DNA from: a virus
Virus record (IMG/VR): IMGVR_UViG_3300047493_000037
Coordinates: 1 to 64,000 of that record
Length of the DNA: 64,000 nucleotides
Reading direction: 5' to 3' (one strand)
This document shows positions 26,599 to 36,930 of the stretch, one piece after another. The notes below the pieces were generated by a model, which saw only the letters and a program-made list of their open reading frames with translations, was not told the DNA's origin and did no database searches. A program made the translations under genes and the position numbers. Position 1 is the first letter of the stretch; each line of letters opens with the position of its first letter.

Positions 26599-29100
26599 AT
26601 GGAAAATCGTAGCAAAATAGATCAAATTCATGACCTAATGCCAGCTCATTTCAATACTAGGAATAATCCTAATTGGAATGCTCTTATTAGTGCTCTTGGT
26701 ACTTCTGACCAAGCAATTGTTGACTTGATCACAGAAGTAAAGAAGCAATTCTTTGTCAAAACAGCATATAGACCATATATAGATAATCTTGGCGCTAACA
26801 GTGGTGTGGCGCGCCCACCAGGAGTTGGAATGACCGACTCCACTTACAAGAAGTTTATTCCTATAATGGCCTACACGCCAAAACAAGTGAAGTTGATAGT
26901 TGATCAACTTTTGAATATTTTCTTTGCTAAAGAAACTACAACAGCATATGTTATATCTGGACAAACTCAACCATTTCTCCTTGAAGATGGCTGGGAATTA
27001 ACTTACACTGTTGATGAAATTTATTACGAATCTATTTACTTTCGTACGTCTGACTTTACAAACATTGCAGCAGCAACAGCAGAAGAAATTGTTGCCGCTA
27101 TCAATAGGCAGGCTCAACACAGTTTTGCTGAAAATTATTATGACAATATTACCAAGGGGTACTACGTCAAGATATTCACTAACACTATTGGCTCTAAGGG
27201 ATCAGTACAGATCACTGGTGGACGAGCAGATATTCCACTTCAATTTAATGGATTCATCACAGGAGCAGGTACTGGTCCGGATACAACTTGGGTAGTTACT
27301 AAAATTGGCGACCAGGTTACATATCAATACACTGCTGGCACAAACCCAAACATTAATCTCCTTGAACCTGGAGACATGATAATCTCTCTGTTACCAGGAA
27401 ACGTGGGCACGTTTCCTATTACTAAAGTAGATCTAGGCACTCAAAGTTTTACATTAACTAATCTCTTTGGTACACCTGGGATATATACCCAAACTGATGA
27501 TACTCAAACCAAATTTTTCGTATCAAATAAGTATGTTGTTTATACTCAAGACAGTAGAGCTATCACATGGGAAATAACACCAGGTGAAGTTATCATTGAG
27601 ATGCCTGCAACACCACCAGTTGTCAAGAGATCCTTAATAGGTTCTGCTCACATTAATGGAGCAGAAAGTCCTGTTACTGCGACAAACAGTAGTACCTCTT
27701 TGACAGTGACAGATGCATCAAAGTTTCCGCTATCAGGCACTTTTTGGTTGCAACAAGAAGAAGAAATAACTACCAGATTTTTCACTCCTAGCGAAAACAC
27801 AATTGCTTCGACTACCTTTAATACTAGATTTCAAGGTAGACCAACAGAATACACATATGCTTCAAGACTAGTACTTCAAACAACTGGCAACACTGAAGTA
27901 GAAAGCAACCAAATTACTAATTTAGCATCTACTGCAGGATTAGCCGTTGGTCAAAATGTGTTTATGGCTGGTGTTCCTTCTTATGCCTTAATAACAGAAA
28001 TATCAGGCACTACAGTGTTTATTGACTGGCCCGCTAATGCAACCAACAATACAGTACCTGTAATATTTGCAGGCAATGTGCTATCTGGCATCACTCCTAA
28101 TCTTCCTGCATTAGCCTTCTTAGATGAAAATCAACTTACTAATCTTACTAGATCCGGTAACATAGTTACTGCCACCACTGCAACTCCACATGATTATCAA
28201 GTTGGTGATATAGTAGCCATATATGGATCAAGTGGAATAGCAACTCAAGTTTCTACTGGCACCCTGCAAAATGGCACTACCGTTATTACAAATGTAACGC
28301 CAATCGGTATTATTGCTGATGGAATGATTGCGGTCGGTGCCAATATCCCTTCAGGATCACTGGTGGACGACGTGTCTGGTAACACAGTCATAATCTCTCA
28401 GAACGCAATGGCAGATGTCACAGAATCTATTACCTTTAATGAAGATTTAAATGGAGCATTTGTAATCACGTCCGTAACTAGTAATACATTCACGTATGGC
28501 TTAGTTGGCGTCGATGGATCTTCTACAACGCCTGGAACAGCAAGAGTTGACACAATCGGAATGGCGCCAAGCGGATCATTGGTTTTAATCACTGGGGCCC
28601 AACCAGTAAGTTTCACTAGAATTACAGGCCCATACATGTGGGATGTTACGGCCCCATTTGTATTGTCTGACAACTTAGCAACAATAGTTGGAAACATTCA
28701 AGCAGGACAAACTATTACATTGTTGAATTTAAGTGAGAACACTATTCCATCTCAAGGCGGTTTTGTTATTTTTGACTATGGTTTAAACACGCAAGAAGGG
28801 CCAGTTAGATACCTATATGCCCCTAATGACACTACAATAGTGATCGACCCATCATATATTTTTCAATATAGTCATGCTAATGGTTCTAGCATAGTTGCTA
28901 TAGATCACAAGGGCCCACACATCATGAGTGGATTAGGCACAGAGTATCCAGCTTATATAACAGACCCATCAGCTGTTATAATTACACTAGAAAATCTAAT
29001 TCGTTCAGTGACCAGTTCTGGCATATTTATAGACTTTTTGGTGCGCTATCCAGATCAGTTGTATAGTGTGCTACCAACGTATACAATAGTTAGTAGTTGA
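26599..29100 (+). CDS. tail protein I-like baseplate / adhesin protein
   Basis: The protein has 833 residues and starts two bases after the J stop, where tail protein I normally follows J. The N-terminal 110 residues (helical, 'LMPAHFNTRNNPNWNALISALGTSDQAIVDLITEVKKQF') fit that role. The next block has 'FRTSDFTNIAAATAEEIVAAINRQ', which closely resembles a segment of the J protein (FSTTDFVNISSAQVAEVVVAINKQ). The remainder is repetitive beta structure similar to the J insertions and fibres. It probably links the baseplate wedge to the fibre network. Confidence 0.65.
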   Translation: MENRSKIDQIHDLMPAHFNTRNNPNWNALISALGTSDQAIVDLITEVKKQFFVKTAYRPYIDNLGANSGVARPPGVGMTDSTYKKFIPIMAYTPKQVKLIVDQLLNIFFAKETTTAYVISGQTQPFLLEDGWELTYTVDEIYYESIYFRTSDFTNIAAATAEEIVAAINRQAQHSFAENYYDNITKGYYVKIFTNTIGSKGSVQITGGRADIPLQFNGFITGAGTGPDTTWVVTKIGDQVTYQYTAGTNPNINLLEPGDMIISLLPGNVGTFPITKVDLGTQSFTLTNLFGTPGIYTQTDDTQTKFFVSNKYVVYTQDSRAITWEITPGEVIIEMPATPPVVKRSLIGSAHINGAESPVTATNSSTSLTVTDASKFPLSGTFWLQQEEEITTRFFTPSENTIASTTFNTRFQGRPTEYTYASRLVLQTTGNTEVESNQITNLASTAGLAVGQNVFMAGVPSYALITEISGTTVFIDWPANATNNTVPVIFAGNVLSGITPNLPALAFLDENQLTNLTRSGNIVTATTATPHDYQVGDIVAIYGSSGIATQVSTGTLQNGTTVITNVTPIGIIADGMIAVGANIPSGSLVDDVSGNTVIISQNAMADVTESITFNEDLNGAFVITSVTSNTFTYGLVGVDGSSTTPGTARVDTIGMAPSGSLVLITGAQPVSFTRITGPYMWDVTAPFVLSDNLATIVGNIQAGQTITLLNLSENTIPSQGGFVIFDYGLNTQEGPVRYLYAPNDTTIVIDPSYIFQYSHANGSSIVAIDHKGPHIMSGLGTEYPAYITDPSAVIITLENLIRSVTSSGIFIDFLVRYPDQLYSVLPTYTIVSS

Positions 29101-29119
29101 CTACAGACTAGTCTATAGT
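29100..29119. repeat. imperfect palindrome ahead of the fibre promoter
   Basis: AGACTAGTCT (29105-29114) is a perfect 10-base palindrome. Outer bases extend it to about 20 with two mismatches. It lies just upstream of the TATAAT at 29124 and may be a protein-binding site. There is no T run, so it is unlikely to be a terminator. Confidence 0.4.
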
Positions 29120-29123
29120 GCTG

Positions 29124-29129
29124 TATAAT
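29124..29129 (+). promoter_or_regulatory. -10 box (TATAAT) for the tail fibre genes
   Basis: TATAAT stands 19 bases before the GTG at 29149, with an AAGGAG ribosome site in between. Confidence 0.55.
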
Positions 29130-29148
29130 CTAGGTTAAGGAGATACTT

Positions 29149-32100
29149 GTGGCCGTACTAGGACGCTTATTGATGTCAAGCGCTGAAAGATTAGATCTTC
29201 CAGATCTACTCAGCATTGATAGTTATTCAGCAGGTGATTGGCAGTATTTTCTTAAGACTATAGTTGGGGAAGATACTCCATATATCATTAAGGGATTTGA
29301 CATCATTAATCCTGCTGCTACTATTGGCACGCAGAATTGCTCTATTAATATTGCTGATTCAGCCATGTACTATCCAGGCTCTGGAGCTGGATCTTTCTAC
29401 TACGGACTTCCTGCCGGCAATCCTAACGCGCAACCACTAGTTCCTGAGTTAAGAAAAAACGCGACAAATTACCTGTATCTTGTATTTACAACTTTAGCAA
29501 CTGCTGAGGATGCCAGGGCATTCTGGGATCCAGACGCAAATGGTGGGGTTGGATCTGAGTTTACTCAAGAAGTTAATACTGAGTCTGTAATTCAAGTTCA
29601 AGTTAATGTATCTACTGGTTCATTTCCAGACAACACCGTCCCTATTGCTATTGTCAATGTAGGTCCATCTGTTATCACTAGCATTGAGGATGCAAGGCCT
29701 TTGATGTTTAGATTGGGCACTGGTGGGGTATCCCCAAACCCTTCTGCTAGATTTGCATGGCCAGCTATCCCTGACGCGGCGCATGAGCGCCAAGAAACCC
29801 CAATAACAATTAATTCCCCAATTGGTTTAAACCCATTTCAAGGTGGAGATAAAAATCTAACCTCTCTTAAAGAGTGGATGGACGCTGTTATGACCAAACT
29901 CGCAGAGCTTGGTGGTACACAGTATTGGTACGAAGATGCTTCAGCATTTAGTATCGTTAATATCTTTCATGATGCACTAGCTACCACCTTTAAATCTAAA
30001 GGTCAATATCTACATAGCTCTGTTACTCCTGGTCAACTCACTTACACAGAAGATGTCTTAATTTTAAGCGCATCAGATCCAAGAGAGTATATCTTGCGAG
30101 CTGGTGTCATACAAATACCAAACGAATATGTTGCTTATCTTGACTTAATCAGAGCGCAACCAATTAATACTCTTAACGAAGCAGTGTCATGGACAAACAG
30201 TCAACCGTATGTAAATACGCCTAATGGCTCTATTGGATTCTTTGCAAATCTAAATCAGGGCGATTGGATAACAAAAGTTGGAGATGATCCGACAGAATTC
30301 TTAAGAGTTGAACAATTTTATGATTCAGCTAATCTAGGCGGATCTGTTACCACTCCTGCAAACGCTAAATCAATTAGACTTAGTGCAGCATACCAAGGAA
30401 CAACTTCAACGGATGTCGCAGCGTATGACAAGGGAGTTTATTTATCTACAGATATCTTAATTCAACCAAGAACTGATGCTGCAATTACTGCAGCTGGTGG
30501 AGATTTCTTGTGGTTGGCTCTTCGTAGCGATGTTATCGAAGGAATCGCAAGCGTTGTTTCCACAACACTATCTGGTACACTTACAACAGGTAATGGCTCT
30601 ACTGCAGAAATCGTATCTACTGCTCATGGTTTAATAAATGGTGATGTAATCACTGTTACTGCACCTGCAGCATATGCAGGAACATATACCGTTGAAGTTG
30701 CAGATGTCAATACGTTCTTTATTGGTACAACAGTGACTTCTGCCGGTGGCGCATTTACTGGTTATTACGCATTACTCACTACTGCAGCTACTACCAATGG
30801 ATATGGTTTGCAACTTGAGTCTGCTGATCACGGTTTTGAAACTGGTGAAGAAATCATCATCAGTAACACAACTAACTGGAATGGATCTTATGTTGTTAGT
30901 TATCGCACCGCAACTGAAGTTGAGATCGCCGCACCATCCGCGCTAGCAACAGAAACTTCCGGCAATGCAACTTTAGCTAGAATGGACGTTCGCACCGAGA
31001 GAGGCATCACAAAGGTTGTTCAAGGTGAAATCATCGACATCGGCGAAAATGATAGTAAGAACATTCAAAGTTATATTGGCATGTTATCTCTAGCAGAAAC
31101 TAGTCCTACATACTTTATTCCTACCGGATATAATACTTTCTATAATGCTGCTAACTATAATGGAGCCTCAAATGATAACTTGACGCTTCGTGCAAGTCAA
31201 CTTACAGCCATGATGGCTGATAAGGCTCAGGATAAAACTATTAAGTATTTGACTAATGCTACAAGCGTAACTAATACTACAAGTAGTGCTGCGCAACAAA
31301 TTACCTTTCAACAACCTGGTTCAACATTAACAATCTTGCAACCTGGTTCTTCTGGTAATGCTGTTATAACTTTGCCAAGTTCTGGTGCTGGCATATCTTT
31401 GCTTGTCAATCAATCAGCCTATGTATACATAAATAGAAATGCCGCGACCACGCCAAGCATTATAGTCGCAAACACTTCCAATATCCCAATTGATGAAAAT
31501 ATCATCGTTATCGCGACTAGACTTAGTGATGCGAGTATCTATCTTTGGAACGGTGAAAATTTAATCGATTTTGCCGTTTTGACTCCAAGTTATCCAGCAT
31601 TAATTAAAGTAAACTTCTATGACCCTGTGAGCACTACACTTCCTGTTGGTAATCCAGTGACAGAAGATGGATTTAGTGTAACAGCCGGAGATTTGGTCTT
31701 ATTTTCTAATTTGGCGAGTGGTAACAATGAAATATACATCGCTAACGGTACTGGGACCAATGTTACTGGTTGGACATTACAATATCTATTTAATGGAAGT
31801 TCTGTACCAACTGGTGCGGACACAGTTATTGTTCAACAGGGCAATGGATTTGCAAACCAGATAGGTACCTTCAATGGAACTACATGGACATTTAATTTTA
31901 CTGTAAGATACTTCAACGGAACTGACTATTTTGAACAAGACGCCATCTTTACTACCACCTTAACTGATAATACTACAAATGGTACCGTATTCAGCATTGG
32001 GGCAACTGGTAGCGAATACATGGTTATAGATTTCTCTCTTAACAGAGGAACTGCTAGAGAAACTGGAACTCTTTATGTTACATCTGATGGTACAAACGTC

Positions 32101-32727
32101 AGCATAGCAACTGATGGAGCATATTTAAACGCAAGCGGTATCACCTTCACTGGCACTATCACTGGCAGTAATTTAGTTGTTCAGTATACAACTACTTCTA
32201 CTGGCAGCAATGGAACAATGAAGTTAATGATTCGTAGGTGGTCAAATGCTCCTGGTGGTCCAAGTGGTGTGCCAAGTTATTCTGCAACTGCGAGTGCGGG
32301 ACTTGCAGGCGGTGCCAACGAAGATGTTCAATTTAATAACAGTGGAGTCTTAGACGGTAACGCTAACTTCCAATGGGACTCAGGAAATGAAGCCGTTGTT
32401 TTGGGTGGTTTGCAACAGGTTATATTGCAAACTGGCAATACAATAGTTAATAACTCAACAGGTGCGCTATTTCAATATCCTGCCGCAACTTATCCATTTG
32501 CTGTTATAGAGTATTCTATAGTTAGAAATGGAGTGTTTAGTTTAGGTCGTTTGCTTGTTGCTAATGATACCCACATTACGGCACAAAGTTATGATTTTGT
32601 GCAAACTAACACTGTTGGAGTAACACTTAGTAGTACAATAGTTGGAGCAAACGTTGTTGTTTCTTACACAGCCTCTGCGACAGGTTTTAACGGCGTATTC
32701 AAATATTCCATGAGAAGATGGAGTTGA
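29149..32727 (+). CDS. large tail fibre / adhesin protein, 1192 aa
   Basis: The GTG start follows a strong AAGGAG site. The N-terminal 250 residues (ending around 'ETPITINSPIGLNPFQGGDKNLTSLKEWMDAVMTKL') look like a conserved attachment domain. The rest is beta-rich with short repeats. The C-terminus contains two diverged copies of an ~85-residue module, at about 940-1030 and 1105-1192. Both end in a closely similar strand (MKLMIRRWS and FKYSMRRWS) and share a 'VIDFSLNRG/VIEYSIVRNG' start. It probably forms a trimeric fibre on the baseplate. Receptor specificity cannot be read from sequence. Confidence 0.75.
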   Translation: MAVLGRLLMSSAERLDLPDLLSIDSYSAGDWQYFLKTIVGEDTPYIIKGFDIINPAATIGTQNCSINIADSAMYYPGSGAGSFYYGLPAGNPNAQPLVPELRKNATNYLYLVFTTLATAEDARAFWDPDANGGVGSEFTQEVNTESVIQVQVNVSTGSFPDNTVPIAIVNVGPSVITSIEDARPLMFRLGTGGVSPNPSARFAWPAIPDAAHERQETPITINSPIGLNPFQGGDKNLTSLKEWMDAVMTKLAELGGTQYWYEDASAFSIVNIFHDALATTFKSKGQYLHSSVTPGQLTYTEDVLILSASDPREYILRAGVIQIPNEYVAYLDLIRAQPINTLNEAVSWTNSQPYVNTPNGSIGFFANLNQGDWITKVGDDPTEFLRVEQFYDSANLGGSVTTPANAKSIRLSAAYQGTTSTDVAAYDKGVYLSTDILIQPRTDAAITAAGGDFLWLALRSDVIEGIASVVSTTLSGTLTTGNGSTAEIVSTAHGLINGDVITVTAPAAYAGTYTVEVADVNTFFIGTTVTSAGGAFTGYYALLTTAATTNGYGLQLESADHGFETGEEIIISNTTNWNGSYVVSYRTATEVEIAAPSALATETSGNATLARMDVRTERGITKVVQGEIIDIGENDSKNIQSYIGMLSLAETSPTYFIPTGYNTFYNAANYNGASNDNLTLRASQLTAMMADKAQDKTIKYLTNATSVTNTTSSAAQQITFQQPGSTLTILQPGSSGNAVITLPSSGAGISLLVNQSAYVYINRNAATTPSIIVANTSNIPIDENIIVIATRLSDASIYLWNGENLIDFAVLTPSYPALIKVNFYDPVSTTLPVGNPVTEDGFSVTAGDLVLFSNLASGNNEIYIANGTGTNVTGWTLQYLFNGSSVPTGADTVIVQQGNGFANQIGTFNGTTWTFNFTVRYFNGTDYFEQDAIFTTTLTDNTTNGTVFSIGATGSEYMVIDFSLNRGTARETGTLYVTSDGTNVSIATDGAYLNASGITFTGTITGSNLVVQYTTTSTGSNGTMKLMIRRWSNAPGGPSGVPSYSATASAGLAGGANEDVQFNNSGVLDGNANFQWDSGNEAVVLGGLQQVILQTGNTIVNNSTGALFQYPAATYPFAVIEYSIVRNGVFSLGRLLVANDTHITAQSYDFVQTNTVGVTLSSTIVGANVVVSYTASATGFNGVFKYSMRRWS

Positions 32728-32737
32728 GGTCTAACTT

Positions 32738-34081
32738 ATGGGCGTAAATCTTTTAAAAGTTGGAAATGGCGTTTCGTTAACACCTCATACACTTCCTACA
32801 AATCCAACAAATGGTGACTTCTATTATGATGCTGCTGCTAATACATACATCTATTACAACGATGGATTTTGGATTAACTTAGCGTCTCAAGTAGATATTC
32901 CAAGTGCTGCATCTCTTACAAGTGCTCAATTTACACTTGTAATTACTCAAAACACATTAATCAGAATTACAGGTTCTACTGCATCTACCATTTACGGTAT
33001 TTCTGCTTCTGCCCCTGCTAAAACTGTAGTTATTTTTAACGCAAGTTCGGCACCAATCACTATTAACAATGATGATCCAACAGAGCCTACACCAGCTAAC
33101 AGAATTATCACGTTTGGTGGCACAGACATTGTAGTTGCCCCAACACAAACTGTTCAACTTACATATGACTTAACTCAAACTAGATGGATCTTAAATTCAC
33201 CAGCTTACATTCCACCAAGCGTGGCAGAAATTGCTGGCCAAGACATTCCAGCATTAAATCCGGTGTATATTTCAGCTGGGGCATCAGATGGTGGGAGAAC
33301 TGCCGGAGACATCTATCCTGTAGATACTAGCGTAGCAGAGGGTGCCTTTAGAGCTGGATTCATTGGATTCACCATTGCTGCAATCACTTCTGGATCATCG
33401 GCCCAAATTGCCCAATCAGGCATCTTAGGTGGTTTTTCAGGTCTTACTCCTGGTGCTATCTACTATGCAGATCCTACTACACCAGGCGGAATAACAACAA
33501 TAAGACCAGTATTATCTGGACAATATATTGTTCCAGTAGGTACCGCAATGTCTACAACTCAACTAGTAATCAATGCTGCTTTATATAGCTCAGCAACCAT
33601 TGCTTCAAGTTTCGATGCATATCCAAATTACTTTGTAAATACAGAGTCAGATTTATCTACTGCAATTACAAATGCAACCTCGTTTGGTGGCGGTGTAATA
33701 TGCTTAATGAACAGTTTCACTATCTCTTCAGCTCACACCCTTCCTACTGGGACAGTATTAATAGGAAGAAAAGGTGGAACTATCGTGACAGTAGCTAGCG
33801 GTGGTTCTATCTCATTCGCTAGTGGCGCTAGGATGGAAGACGTGTGGTTTACCACCACTTTGACATCTGGAAGCATGGTAACTATTCCTAATAACTACTC
33901 AGTAGTGAGAGGATGTCAGTTTACGATTCCAACTGGAAGCACTGGACAATGCATATCTGTTTCTGGTAACAGAAATATAATGTATGACAACACTTTTATT
34001 GGCGTACTCACTGGAACCGCTATAGGCATTAACTATACAGCTGGCTCAGGCAATGCCGATGAAAATTCAATTTTTAGCTAA
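32738..34081 (+). CDS. tail fibre protein with beta-helix-like C-terminus
   Basis: A 447-residue protein. Residues 1-50 (LPTNPTNGDFYYDAAANTYIYYNDGFW) form a short motif frequently seen in phage fibre proteins. The middle is beta-rich. The last 150 residues have short repeating strands around GG and N-rich turns (GTVLIGRKGGTIVTVASGG, ISVSGNRNIMYDNTFIG) that suggest a right-handed beta-helix, as in receptor-binding or glycan-cleaving fibres. It belongs to the fibre operon and is followed closely by the collar-type fibre. Confidence 0.65.
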   Translation: MGVNLLKVGNGVSLTPHTLPTNPTNGDFYYDAAANTYIYYNDGFWINLASQVDIPSAASLTSAQFTLVITQNTLIRITGSTASTIYGISASAPAKTVVIFNASSAPITINNDDPTEPTPANRIITFGGTDIVVAPTQTVQLTYDLTQTRWILNSPAYIPPSVAEIAGQDIPALNPVYISAGASDGGRTAGDIYPVDTSVAEGAFRAGFIGFTIAAITSGSSAQIAQSGILGGFSGLTPGAIYYADPTTPGGITTIRPVLSGQYIVPVGTAMSTTQLVINAALYSSATIASSFDAYPNYFVNTESDLSTAITNATSFGGGVICLMNSFTISSAHTLPTGTVLIGRKGGTIVTVASGGSISFASGARMEDVWFTTTLTSGSMVTIPNNYSVVRGCQFTIPTGSTGQCISVSGNRNIMYDNTFIGVLTGTAIGINYTAGSGNADENSIFS

Positions 34082-34092
34082 GGAAACAACAA

Positions 34093-34686
34093 ATGCCTGG
34101 AATTAACGTAGCAGTAGGAGCAGCATCAACGAGCGGAGATACAGCACCAGTACCAACTGGTTGCTTTTTTCCTTTTGCTGGATCAACATCTCCGAATGGT
34201 TGGTTATTTTGTAATGGGGCAGCAATTTCAAGAACAACCTACGCTAGTCTTTTTGCCGTAATTGGAACAGCATATGGTGTAGGTGATGGATCTACAACCT
34301 TTAATGTTCCTAATATGGCTCGAGCGGTACCCGTTGGAGCCGGTGGCACAGGAACTGGAGTTCTTGGAAACACAGTTGGTAGTATTGGTGGCGAAGAAAC
34401 CCACACACTCTCTGTTGCAGAAGTGCCACCACTATCATTCTCTGGTGAAACTGGTGGTGAGAGCGCTGCCCACAGTCACACATTTCAGTTAACTCAAAAT
34501 GACGCCAACGATAGCGCAGGCCCACCCGCATTAGGTGGTAACACTGGTGGTAACAACTCAACTGATACAACCAGTGGCCCAAGCAATGACCACGCCCACG
34601 CATACTCTGGTACTACAAGTGGTGGTGGTGGCGCACATAACAACATGCAACCATCTGTTGTATGTAACTACATTATTAAGTTCTAA
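34093..34686 (+). CDS. tail collar-domain fibre protein
   Basis: The protein has 197 residues. Residues about 22-75 match the phage tail collar domain (CFFPFAGSTSPNGWLFCNGA, then YASLFAVIGTAYG, then TTFNVPNMARAVPVG). The C-terminal part is glycine-rich with paired histidines (HSHTF, HAHAY) and ends in NNMQPSVVCNYIIKF. This is the organisation of short-fibre tips that bind metal through histidines. It is the last gene of the virion module and abuts the convergent minus-strand operon with no gap. Confidence 0.85.
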   Translation: MPGINVAVGAASTSGDTAPVPTGCFFPFAGSTSPNGWLFCNGAAISRTTYASLFAVIGTAYGVGDGSTTFNVPNMARAVPVGAGGTGTGVLGNTVGSIGGEETHTLSVAEVPPLSFSGETGGESAAHSHTFQLTQNDANDSAGPPALGGNTGGNNSTDTTSGPSNDHAHAYSGTTSGGGGAHNNMQPSVVCNYIIKF

Positions 34687-35064
34687 TTATTTAAAAAGCA
34701 AACTCATAACGTCGACAAACAATTGTTCTTCACAGTTATTTTTGTCTTGATAAGATTTAGACCACTTAATAAGTATCCCGTTAATCCTAGGCATAGAATT
34801 GGCATCTTCAGTCCACTGAACATCTACAGTAGAACCTGGATCTATTGCTTTAACTCGACCCTCAAAAGACTTTGCATAAAGTGGCACAAGAGAATGCAAT
34901 AAGCTAGTATTAGCGGTAGATGCAATCATCTCTTCCATATCATTAATCATTTTTATAGCAAAAGCTTCTATATTTTCGTTTCTATGAGCAATTTCTTCTC
35001 TAAGTTCTTTTTTACGCTTTATTTTTGCTGCTATTTGATCAAGAAGACTATTATTTTTACTCAT
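34687..35064 (-). CDS. hypothetical protein at the end of the primase operon, 125 aa
   Basis: The 125-residue product has a charged helical N-terminus (IAAKIKRKKELREEIAHRNENIEAF) and a beta-rich C-terminal half (STVDVQWTEDANSMPRINGILIKW). Its start overlaps the end of the primase gene by 8 bases, so it is translated in the same mRNA. A role in replication is likely from context only. Its stop lies one base after the stop of the convergent fibre gene. Confidence 0.55.
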   Translation of the reverse strand: MSKNNSLLDQIAAKIKRKKELREEIAHRNENIEAFAIKMINDMEEMIASTANTSLLHSLVPLYAKSFEGRVKAIDPGSTVDVQWTEDANSMPRINGILIKWSKSYQDKNNCEEQLFVDVMSLLFK

Positions 35065-35932
35065 CTATTTTCTTAACCTTAGACATGAAAAAACTAGCAA
35101 ATGCTAGCATTCCCAGTTGCTTTGCTTTGTCATTCCAGTCTTCCGTACTTTCAGTAAGAGCATAATGTGTCGCGGCATCTGCACTCTTAAACTTTCTTAA
35201 CATATTCATACCAGCATCATCTGTATCAGGAGCAATTACGACTGTGAGCCCTTGTTCTTTAAGTTCTTTAAGTGTTTCTTGGTGGTGCTTAGTAGCACCA
35301 GCACCACTGCAAGAAATAGCCCTCCAGGGATTATTATTAATGCCACCGTAAGCCAAGTTGAGCGCTTGGTTAATAGATATAGCGTTAAACGCACCTTCCG
35401 TAACAATGACACCTTTAACATTCCCAATGAATCTAGATTGATTCCACCCATAAAATAATAAACCCAACCTTGTTCCTGGCAATGTGTCCATTTTTTGGAC
35501 TTCACCATCAGAATGAATCTTAGGTATCACAAAGCGAGTTTGTGCACCACAGAAGGCGTTATCAAAATAGAATGGAAACACTATTCCATTCCTCTCTATA
35601 TCATAGTAGATATCGCCCTGTGCAGATAATCCTCTGCTACGAATATAATCTACTCCAGGCTCTGCTCGGGTATCAGAGAGTGGAATGAACCTAGAAGGCC
35701 ACGACATGACTTGTAATTCATTTGGTGGTGCCTCTTTGAAATCAAAATCACCTTTTAAAAAGTCAACTAGATCAATTCCAGCGTGATAACAGTAGGATCT
35801 AAGTGAGTAACCGCGTTGGCATTTTCCAACGCAGTAAACCCATTGAGCACCGTCTTCTGGGTCAATATGCCAGTGAAGACAGTTATTCTTCTTTCCATCC
35901 TTACATATTAGGCATTTCTTTGTATCTATCAT
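35057..35932 (-). CDS. DNA primase (zinc finger plus TOPRIM)
   Basis: A 291-residue primase. A zinc-binding N-terminus has C7-x2-C10, C18, H20 and C34-x3-C38. The TOPRIM core contains the catalytic glutamate at E179 (VIVTEGAF) and the metal-binding D236-x-D238 (IAPDTDDAG). The length and layout match the primase half of T7 gp4-type proteins, with the helicase encoded by the next gene. It makes RNA primers at the replication fork. The start overlaps the helicase stop as ATGA, so the two are produced together. Confidence 0.88.
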   Translation of the reverse strand: MIDTKKCLICKDGKKNNCLHWHIDPEDGAQWVYCVGKCQRGYSLRSYCYHAGIDLVDFLKGDFDFKEAPPNELQVMSWPSRFIPLSDTRAEPGVDYIRSRGLSAQGDIYYDIERNGIVFPFYFDNAFCGAQTRFVIPKIHSDGEVQKMDTLPGTRLGLLFYGWNQSRFIGNVKGVIVTEGAFNAISINQALNLAYGGINNNPWRAISCSGAGATKHHQETLKELKEQGLTVVIAPDTDDAGMNMLRKFKSADAATHYALTESTEDWNDKAKQLGMLAFASFFMSKVKKIDE

Positions 35933-36930
35933 TTGGTTGGCAATGCCCCTACGGCAGTGGGAGGATCAACGAGCCGATCTAGCTTACGTTCTGTTTGCTC
36001 TCTTTGAGAAAGCTGTTTAAGATAACGCCCCTTTTCAAATGGACAAACAATTTTATGCCCCTGAGCAACTCCAAATCGATCCTTATGAACCATGAAGTCA
36101 CTCGTAGAATCTTCAAAGTTAGGAACAACCTCAATTATGACAGACGCAGGTTCAACAATGGCAGAGCATTCCTTAATTCGCATGTCAATATCTTTTGACG
36201 GTCTTTTTCCTTGAGAATAAAGTTGAACAAACAATACAACGGGAATTTCGCACCCTTTAATGTATTGACCCAACCAGATACGAAGATCGTTTAGAACGTC
36301 ATAGCGAGTGCGCTCTTTATCGTTTATAGAGTCCTTAATAAGTTGATAATAATCAATTAGGACACACGAGAAACCCTGTCCCTTGATGTTTTCCATCAAC
36401 TTTTTAACACCTTCTATCTTAGTGGTAATGCCCTCTTTATAAACAACGTCAATTACCTTGATATATTCAGCTATTTCCTTGAATAATCTAAAGCACTCCA
36501 TCTGTTGCTCTTGGGGCATATACCCCTTTTTATAGTCATTAAAACTATAACCCTTTTCTAAACAAGCAATACGAAAAATAACATCTAACTCTGTTTCTTC
36601 GTTAGAGATGACAAGTACTTTCTTTTTTTGCTTCCACAATGGATAAGAAATGTTAGCAGCAACAGTGGATTTACCAGATCCAGTGTAAGCGCAAAACAAA
36701 TACAAGTTTTCTCTAGTAAAAGGTATTGCTGCAGTGAGAGAATCATTAATAAGTGTTAAGCGTTCGCTTAACATTTTATTGTAATTTGCTGCGCTATTAA
36801 ACATTTTACGAAGACTATCCTTACTACCAAAAGTATTAATATCTTCAAATGAAATGTCTATCTCTTTCTTTGTTGAAACTCCAGCTTTCTTTAACTGAGC
36901 ATCAATTTGCTCTTTACTTAGACTCGCCAT
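35929..36930 (-). CDS. replicative DNA helicase (DnaB/gp4-type RecA fold)
   Basis: The start is placed at ATG 36930, just downstream of a GAGG ribosome site, giving 333 residues. Walker A is AYTGSGKST (81-89). Walker B is VLIDYYQLI (190-198). A downstream 'LFVQLYSQG' strand is followed by 'DIDMRIKECSAIVEPASVIIEV', typical of motif H4 and the DNA-contacting loop in DnaB-family helicases. It is expected to form a hexamer that unwinds the fork and partners with the adjacent primase. Confidence 0.88.
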   Translation of the reverse strand: MASLSKEQIDAQLKKAGVSTKKEIDISFEDINTFGSKDSLRKMFNSAANYNKMLSERLTLINDSLTAAIPFTRENLYLFCAYTGSGKSTVAANISYPLWKQKKKVLVISNEETELDVIFRIACLEKGYSFNDYKKGYMPQEQQMECFRLFKEIAEYIKVIDVVYKEGITTKIEGVKKLMENIKGQGFSCVLIDYYQLIKDSINDKERTRYDVLNDLRIWLGQYIKGCEIPVVLFVQLYSQGKRPSKDIDMRIKECSAIVEPASVIIEVVPNFEDSTSDFMVHKDRFGVAQGHKIVCPFEKGRYLKQLSQREQTERKLDRLVDPPTAVGALPTK

